DNA of 64,000 bases. Source: Labrys sedimenti (GTDB lineage: Bacteria > Pseudomonadota > Alphaproteobacteria > Rhizobiales > Labraceae). The position numbers and the translations under genes are program-made. The notes under the pieces were generated by a model. The model was not told the DNA's origin and did not search any database. It worked only from the letters and a program-made list of their open reading frames with translations. The stretch covers positions 310,001-374,000 of the forward strand of contig NZ_JAXOUF010000004.1 of assembly GCF_034424805.1 (NCBI RefSeq), given 5' to 3'. Below, one piece after another: positions 59,962-64,000 of the stretch (position 1 is its first letter; each line of letters starts with the position of its first letter).

Positions 59962-62900
59962 TTATAGATCCGACGGACAGGCGAATTTGAGTTGCGACAG
60001 GATGGTGAAGGGGTTGTCGAGAGTGTCGAAGGTCAATTGATAGGTGACCTCGCGGCCGCCGACCACGAAACGGGCCGTCGCCTTGTTGCCGGATTGGCGC
60101 ATATCACCCTTCTGCAGCAGGCGATACAGCGCCCAGCCGCCGGTGAAGCGCAGCGCAGGCGAGGTGCCGTCGCTCTCAGGCATGGTGATCGAGGCGGTAC
60201 CGTCGGGCGAGCGGCCCGGCCATTCGAAGTCCCCGCGCGAGACCACGCCGAACGGGCTGTCGAGCTTGGTGCCGTTGACCTCGAAGCTCACCGAGGCGGT
60301 CTTCTGGCTCATCGACTGCGTCACCAATGCGAATTTCACATTGGGCGAGGTACCGCGCCCGCTGAAGAAGGCTTCCTTGATACGCGCCGCATTCTGGAAC
60401 TGGCGCAGCGTCTCGGGCGAAAGCGCCTGGCTGAACTTCGAGTTCTGCTTCCAGCCCCAGCTTGCGCCGGAAGTATCCACCAGTCCGGCCAGCTTTTCGC
60501 GGAAGAAGGTGTCGAACACCCCGTTCGGCCCGAACAGGCGGCCGAATTCGCCGATCGGCACCTCCTGCTTGCTGCCGGGCGAGAAGGGATATTTGTTGCC
60601 GACGATGTTGAGGCATTCGCGGGTCACCGAGCCCTTCAGGGCATCCTTGAGGTTATCGACCTTGTCGCCGATGATCTTCTGCTCGAATTCCGCCATGGCG
60701 TCGCGGAACACGATGTCGAAGGGGGTCTCCAGCCGCGACGAGCTGGTGGCGATGGAACCGAGGAAGGTCTGCATGTTCTGCCGCGCCTGCGCGGCACGTT
60801 CGAAGTCCTGCTCGTCGATCAGGCTCTGGTAGAGGCCCTTGAGCTGCTCGACGAGGAGGTCGATCTGGCTCTTGTCGCCGTTCTTGCGGACAAGATCGTG
60901 GTAGCGGCGGAAATGTTCCTGGATGATGGCGCCCGGCACGAAGGGCGCCTCGACATTGCCGCCTCGGCCGGCGGCCTTCTTGGCGGCGTCGAGGCCGATC
61001 GCCGCCATGTCGTCGAGCTTGCTGCCGGCAGCTCTGGTGACAGCCTTGGTGGCGGCCTTCACCGCAGCATCCTTGAGCTTGCCGCCGACATCGCCTTCGG
61101 CCCCCTGCCGTGCTTCCGTCAGCCTGGTCTGCGCCGAAATCGACTCAAACAGGAGCTTGATCGGCGAAGCGGCGCCAGTGGCGGCCCGCAACGTGGCATA
61201 GCCCGGCTTGTCGGCAGCGAAGCTGTTGAGCTTGAGCTTCCCGAGCGCGGCCGTCCACGCCTTGATGAACTCCTGATCGTAGATGCGGTAGAGATCGGGG
61301 CCAAGATTGGCATATTGCTCGTCGATGGCCTGCGTGCTGCCGGCTTCGCCCAGGACCCAGCGCTCGTTCTGCAAAAGCGTGATCACCGACTTCATCTTGT
61401 CGAGGAACAGGGCGTAGAAGCCGTCATAGGTGAACAGCGACTGGACACCGACACTCTCGATGGGCGAACCGTCATTGGTGCCGAAGACGACGGCAGCATC
61501 GGGGCCGGCATTGCCCGCCACGGTCCAATCCCTGACGCTCTGGTCATGCGCGGTCGACTTGATGATGGCGAAGGCGCGTTCGGCCAGCGACAGCCGCGTC
61601 AAGGCCACCTGGCTCGACTTGACGAGATCGCCATTGAGGGCGATCGGGCGCGGCGTGCCCTCGATGTTGAGCATGGCATCGAGATGCTGGCTGAGACTGT
61701 CACGTGCCGCCTTGTTGGGCTCGCCCGGATAGAGGCTTTCCCAGTCGCCCCGCATCCAGCCCTCGATCAGGGCGGTGTCCACGGGAATGGCGGGGTCGCC
61801 GCCCAGCATCATATAGACCTTGAGGGGCTCGTAGAGCTGTTCGGGCTTGTCCTGCAGGTCGGCCAGCCGTTTTTCGAGATGGAAGAGGATGCGCGGCCGC
61901 AACAGCCGGTCCAGCCCGTCGCGATAGGCTGCGACGCTTGCCGTGCCGATGCGCTTGTGCTGGCCGAGCCCCAGCGTCTCGCTGATCTGCGGCTCGGTAT
62001 CGAGCTTGTCATAGCCCCAGGGAAAGTCGCGCAGCCTGTCGAGCGGGCCGATGATCTTGGGAAAGTCGGCGTCATCGACCGGGTCCTGCTTGAGCAGCGC
62101 CGCCGTGTCGCTCGCATAGGCGGCCGAGGCAGCATCCGTATGGTCGATCAGGGACTTGTTGCCGTAATAGCTGGTGAACCAGCCCGCAAGCGCCACCAGC
62201 GTCACGCCGGCGACCAGCACATAGCCCGAAGTCTGCAGAAGGAATCGGCGGCGTACCGCGGCGGCATTGGTCGAAACCCAGCCGGCTTCGCCGAACACGA
62301 CCTTGGTCAGCAGATGTTCGAGGAAGAAGCTCTTGGCACGTCCGGAATAGGCGAGGCTGGCGCCGGCCTGCAGCCCGAGGTCACGCGACAGCGAGCCCAG
62401 AAGCTGGTCGATCGGCGTGCCTTCCTGGGTGCCGGAGGTGAAATAGAAGCCGCGCAATGCCGCGCTGGTCTGGTAGCGCGTCGGCTCGAAGATCTGGCTG
62501 AGGAAGCGGGTGATGGTCGGCTTCAGCGCGGCAAGCTGGGACGGCAGGCCGGTGAGCCGCACGCGAGAAACCGGGTCCGGTTCCTCCTGCAGGCGATCGG
62601 GCAGTTCGGCGCTCAGCCGCGAGACGAGGAGGTCGATCTCGGGCCCGACATCGCCGACGCGGTTTTCCTTCTTGTTCTTGGTCTGGAAGGTGGCGCCCCA
62701 GACGTCCTTGCGCTCCTCGGGATCGAGAGTGCCGAAATATTCCATGAAGCCGGCGATGAGGTCGGCCTTGGTGAAGACGACGTAGACCGGAAAATCGACC
62801 TGCAGGCGGTTGTTGAGTTCGGCCAGGCGCTTGCGGATGGCGACGGCATGGGCGCCGAGCTCGGCCTCCTTCATCGACAGGAGATCGCCGATCGAGATGG

Positions 62901-63528
62901 CCACGAGCACGCCGTTGATGGGCTGGCGCTCGCGATGGCGCTTCAAAAGGTCGAGGAAGGAGAGCCAGCTTTTGCGGTCGGCTTCGGTGTCGGAATCCTG
63001 CGTGGTGTAGCGGCCGGCGGTGTCGATGAAGACGGCATCCTCGGTGAACCACCAATCGCAATAGCGCGTGCCGCCGCTGCCGGCGATCGGGCCGGTATGG
63101 GCGGCCAGCGGGAATTTGAGACCGCAATTCATCAAGGCCGTGGTCTTGCCGGCGCCGGGCGGCCCGACGATGAGATACCAGGGCAGTTCGTAGAGGAAGT
63201 CGCCCTTGGTGCGGCGCGAGCCTTTGAGCGTGAGCAGGGCGTCCCGCATCTTCTCGGCCAGCACGCCGGCATCGGAACCGTCATCCTCCGGCTCCTGCAC
63301 CGCGATGTTCTCGGCGAGCGCCCGGGCCGATTGTCCGTGCTTGTAGATGCGATAGGCCAGCCAGCAGAAGTAAACGGCCAGCAACAGGCCGATCAGCGCC
63401 AGCCGCAGCCAGGGACTGTCGAAGGGCTCGATGCCGCCGACGGCAACCAGCGGCAACACGAGCCAGATTACCGCGCACAGCGCGATGACGGCCAGGAAGC
63501 TGACGATGAAGATGATCCAGCGCTTCAT
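59962..63528 (-). CDS. tssM: T6SS membrane-complex protein TssM (IcmF)
   Basis: A 1188-residue IcmF-family protein. Two N-terminal membrane helices (about 5-28 and 38-58) precede a cytosolic NTPase-like domain with Walker A IVGPPGAGKTTALMN (about 117) and FIDTAGRYTTQDSD; a third helix lies at about 430 (VLVAGVTLVALAGWF), followed by a long periplasmic part ending near a beta-rich TssJ-contact domain. It forms the trans-envelope channel with TssL and TssJ. The ATG at 63528 overlaps the tssL stop (TGATG). The last codon is close to a dispersed repeat. Confidence 0.95.
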   Translation of the reverse strand: MKRWIIFIVSFLAVIALCAVIWLVLPLVAVGGIEPFDSPWLRLALIGLLLAVYFCWLAYRIYKHGQSARALAENIAVQEPEDDGSDAGVLAEKMRDALLTLKGSRRTKGDFLYELPWYLIVGPPGAGKTTALMNCGLKFPLAAHTGPIAGSGGTRYCDWWFTEDAVFIDTAGRYTTQDSDTEADRKSWLSFLDLLKRHRERQPINGVLVAISIGDLLSMKEAELGAHAVAIRKRLAELNNRLQVDFPVYVVFTKADLIAGFMEYFGTLDPEERKDVWGATFQTKNKKENRVGDVGPEIDLLVSRLSAELPDRLQEEPDPVSRVRLTGLPSQLAALKPTITRFLSQIFEPTRYQTSAALRGFYFTSGTQEGTPIDQLLGSLSRDLGLQAGASLAYSGRAKSFFLEHLLTKVVFGEAGWVSTNAAAVRRRFLLQTSGYVLVAGVTLVALAGWFTSYYGNKSLIDHTDAASAAYASDTAALLKQDPVDDADFPKIIGPLDRLRDFPWGYDKLDTEPQISETLGLGQHKRIGTASVAAYRDGLDRLLRPRILFHLEKRLADLQDKPEQLYEPLKVYMMLGGDPAIPVDTALIEGWMRGDWESLYPGEPNKAARDSLSQHLDAMLNIEGTPRPIALNGDLVKSSQVALTRLSLAERAFAIIKSTAHDQSVRDWTVAGNAGPDAAVVFGTNDGSPIESVGVQSLFTYDGFYALFLDKMKSVITLLQNERWVLGEAGSTQAIDEQYANLGPDLYRIYDQEFIKAWTAALGKLKLNSFAADKPGYATLRAATGAASPIKLLFESISAQTRLTEARQGAEGDVGGKLKDAAVKAATKAVTRAAGSKLDDMAAIGLDAAKKAAGRGGNVEAPFVPGAIIQEHFRRYHDLVRKNGDKSQIDLLVEQLKGLYQSLIDEQDFERAAQARQNMQTFLGSIATSSSRLETPFDIVFRDAMAEFEQKIIGDKVDNLKDALKGSVTRECLNIVGNKYPFSPGSKQEVPIGEFGRLFGPNGVFDTFFREKLAGLVDTSGASWGWKQNSKFSQALSPETLRQFQNAARIKEAFFSGRGTSPNVKFALVTQSMSQKTASVSFEVNGTKLDSPFGVVSRGDFEWPGRSPDGTASITMPESDGTSPALRFTGGWALYRLLQKGDMRQSGNKATARFVVGGREVTYQLTFDTLDNPFTILSQLKFACPSDL

Positions 63529-64000
63529 CACATATCCTCGCGCGGGATGAACACTTCGACGCGCCGGTTCTTTGACCGGCCCTCGGCCGTATTGCTGAGA
63601 TCGATCGGCGCTGTATCAGCTTGCCCCGACGTCGTCAGGCGCTTGGGATCGGCGATGCCGCCGACCAAGATCTTCTCGACCGCCTGCGCCCGCTGCTCGG
63701 AAAGCTGCTGGTTGTCCTTGTAGCGCAGGGTGGCGCGTACCGGCGTGTTATCCGTATGCCCGACGATGCGGATCTGGCCGGGCTCCTTGTCGAGTGCCGC
63801 TGCGATATGGCCGATGACGGGCACGGCATCCGGGCGCAGGGTGGTGCTGCCCTTGTCGAACAGGGAATCGTTGAGGAGGCGTACCACGATGTCCTTGCCG
63901 GAATAGTCGGCCGAGGCCTTCTTGGCGGCGATGTCGTCCTTCAGGCGCTCGCGGATGCGCTCGAGCTGGGTGGTGACCTTGATCGGCGGAGGCGGGGGCG
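63528..64000 (-). CDS. tssL: T6SS membrane protein TssL, OmpA-like C-terminal domain (5' part outside window)
   Basis: The last 157 codons of a gene running in from the right. The readable part begins with a Pro-rich stretch and TQLERIRERLKDDIAAK, then an OmpA-like peptidoglycan-binding domain with SLFDKGSTTLRPDAVPV, IRIVGHTDNTPV and LSEQRAQAVEKIL; it ends RSKNRRVEVFIPRED. This arrangement is that of extended TssL (DotU plus OmpA), which anchors the T6SS membrane complex to the cell wall. The stop overlaps the tssM start. The frame is open to the window end without a start, so a GTG at 63887 is only internal. A free-standing OmpA-type protein (TagL) cannot be excluded. Confidence 0.85.
   Translation of the reverse strand, partial: PPPPPIKVTTQLERIRERLKDDIAAKKASADYSGKDIVVRLLNDSLFDKGSTTLRPDAVPVIGHIAAALDKEPGQIRIVGHTDNTPVRATLRYKDNQQLSEQRAQAVEKILVGGIADPKRLTTSGQADTAPIDLSNTAEGRSKNRRVEVFIPREDM

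Noticed and set aside
59992..63723. Plus-strand frame of over 1200 codons opposite tssM
   Set aside because: Antisense of TssM; no ribosome site or recognisable domain.

Overview
The window is GC-rich DNA with the gene content of an alphaproteobacterium, most likely a member of the Hyphomicrobiales (Rhizobiales). The pointers are an RbsABC-type sugar operon with a RuBisCO-like protein, a NodT-type efflux channel, an Imp-like type VI secretion (T6SS) cluster, and a dispersed palindromic repeat of a kind common in this order. The genus cannot be fixed from the sequence. No rRNA, tRNA or CRISPR array was seen.

Region 1 (1-2509): the C-terminal two thirds of a phosphoketolase, then a CBS-CBS-BON protein. 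Region 2 (2560-14277): a sugar-acid catabolic regulon that fits D-apiose/D-apionate use. A minus-strand operon runs apnO, MFS acid transporter, periplasmic binding protein, DUF2291 lipoprotein, sugar ABC ATPase, permease, Gfo/Idh dehydrogenase. A divergent locus carries a GntR/FCD regulator (+) and a RuBisCO-like protein plus sugar-acid kinase (-). Both minus-strand transcription units have a near-identical operator, ATGAT-N6-ATCAT, about 45 bp before the first start codon. The enzymes would oxidise apiose, isomerise apionate, phosphorylate 3-oxo-isoapionate and split or decarboxylate it. The lactonase of the pathway was not found here.

Region 3 (14502-19442): surface-glycan or modification genes (epimerase/reductase, GT2 glycosyltransferase, sulfotransferase fused to a DUF1232 segment, a glycosyltransferase-like protein) around an IS5-type transposase remnant and an AT-rich island. 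Region 4 (19487-31395): an OmpR-type two-component system divergent from macA-macB, then an RND adaptor, RND pump and NodT-type outer-membrane channel, ending at a strong bidirectional hairpin. Region 5 (31408-39298): a peroxiredoxin-like protein, a zinc-ribbon/class III cyclase/ATPase/TPR protein and, divergent from it, an ABC-exporter-like protein with a degenerate nucleotide-binding domain and a C-terminal cyclic-nucleotide-binding domain.

Region 6 (39376-64000): a T6SS cluster, nearly all on the minus strand. In transcription order: tssL (OmpA-type C-terminus, cut by the window end), tssM, tagF, pppA, ppkA, a PIN-domain protein, then after a PAAR gene (+) and a NarL-type regulator, tssB, tssC, hcp, tssE, tssF, tssG and tssH (clpV). 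Three leaderless proteins follow: a peptidoglycan-binding/HERCH protein, an NlpC/P60-like protein and a peptidoglycan-binding/HEIGH metzincin-like protein. Together with the PIN protein these are the best candidates for undescribed effectors. TssA, TssJ, TssK, Fha and VgrG are not in the window; some may lie beyond its right edge.

The T6SS genes also carry repeat DNA: a dispersed palindromic element sits in frame inside the 5' end of tssG, another copy adjoins tssM/tagF, and ppkA has four exact 150-bp-period coding repeats. The beginning of tssE looks frameshifted.
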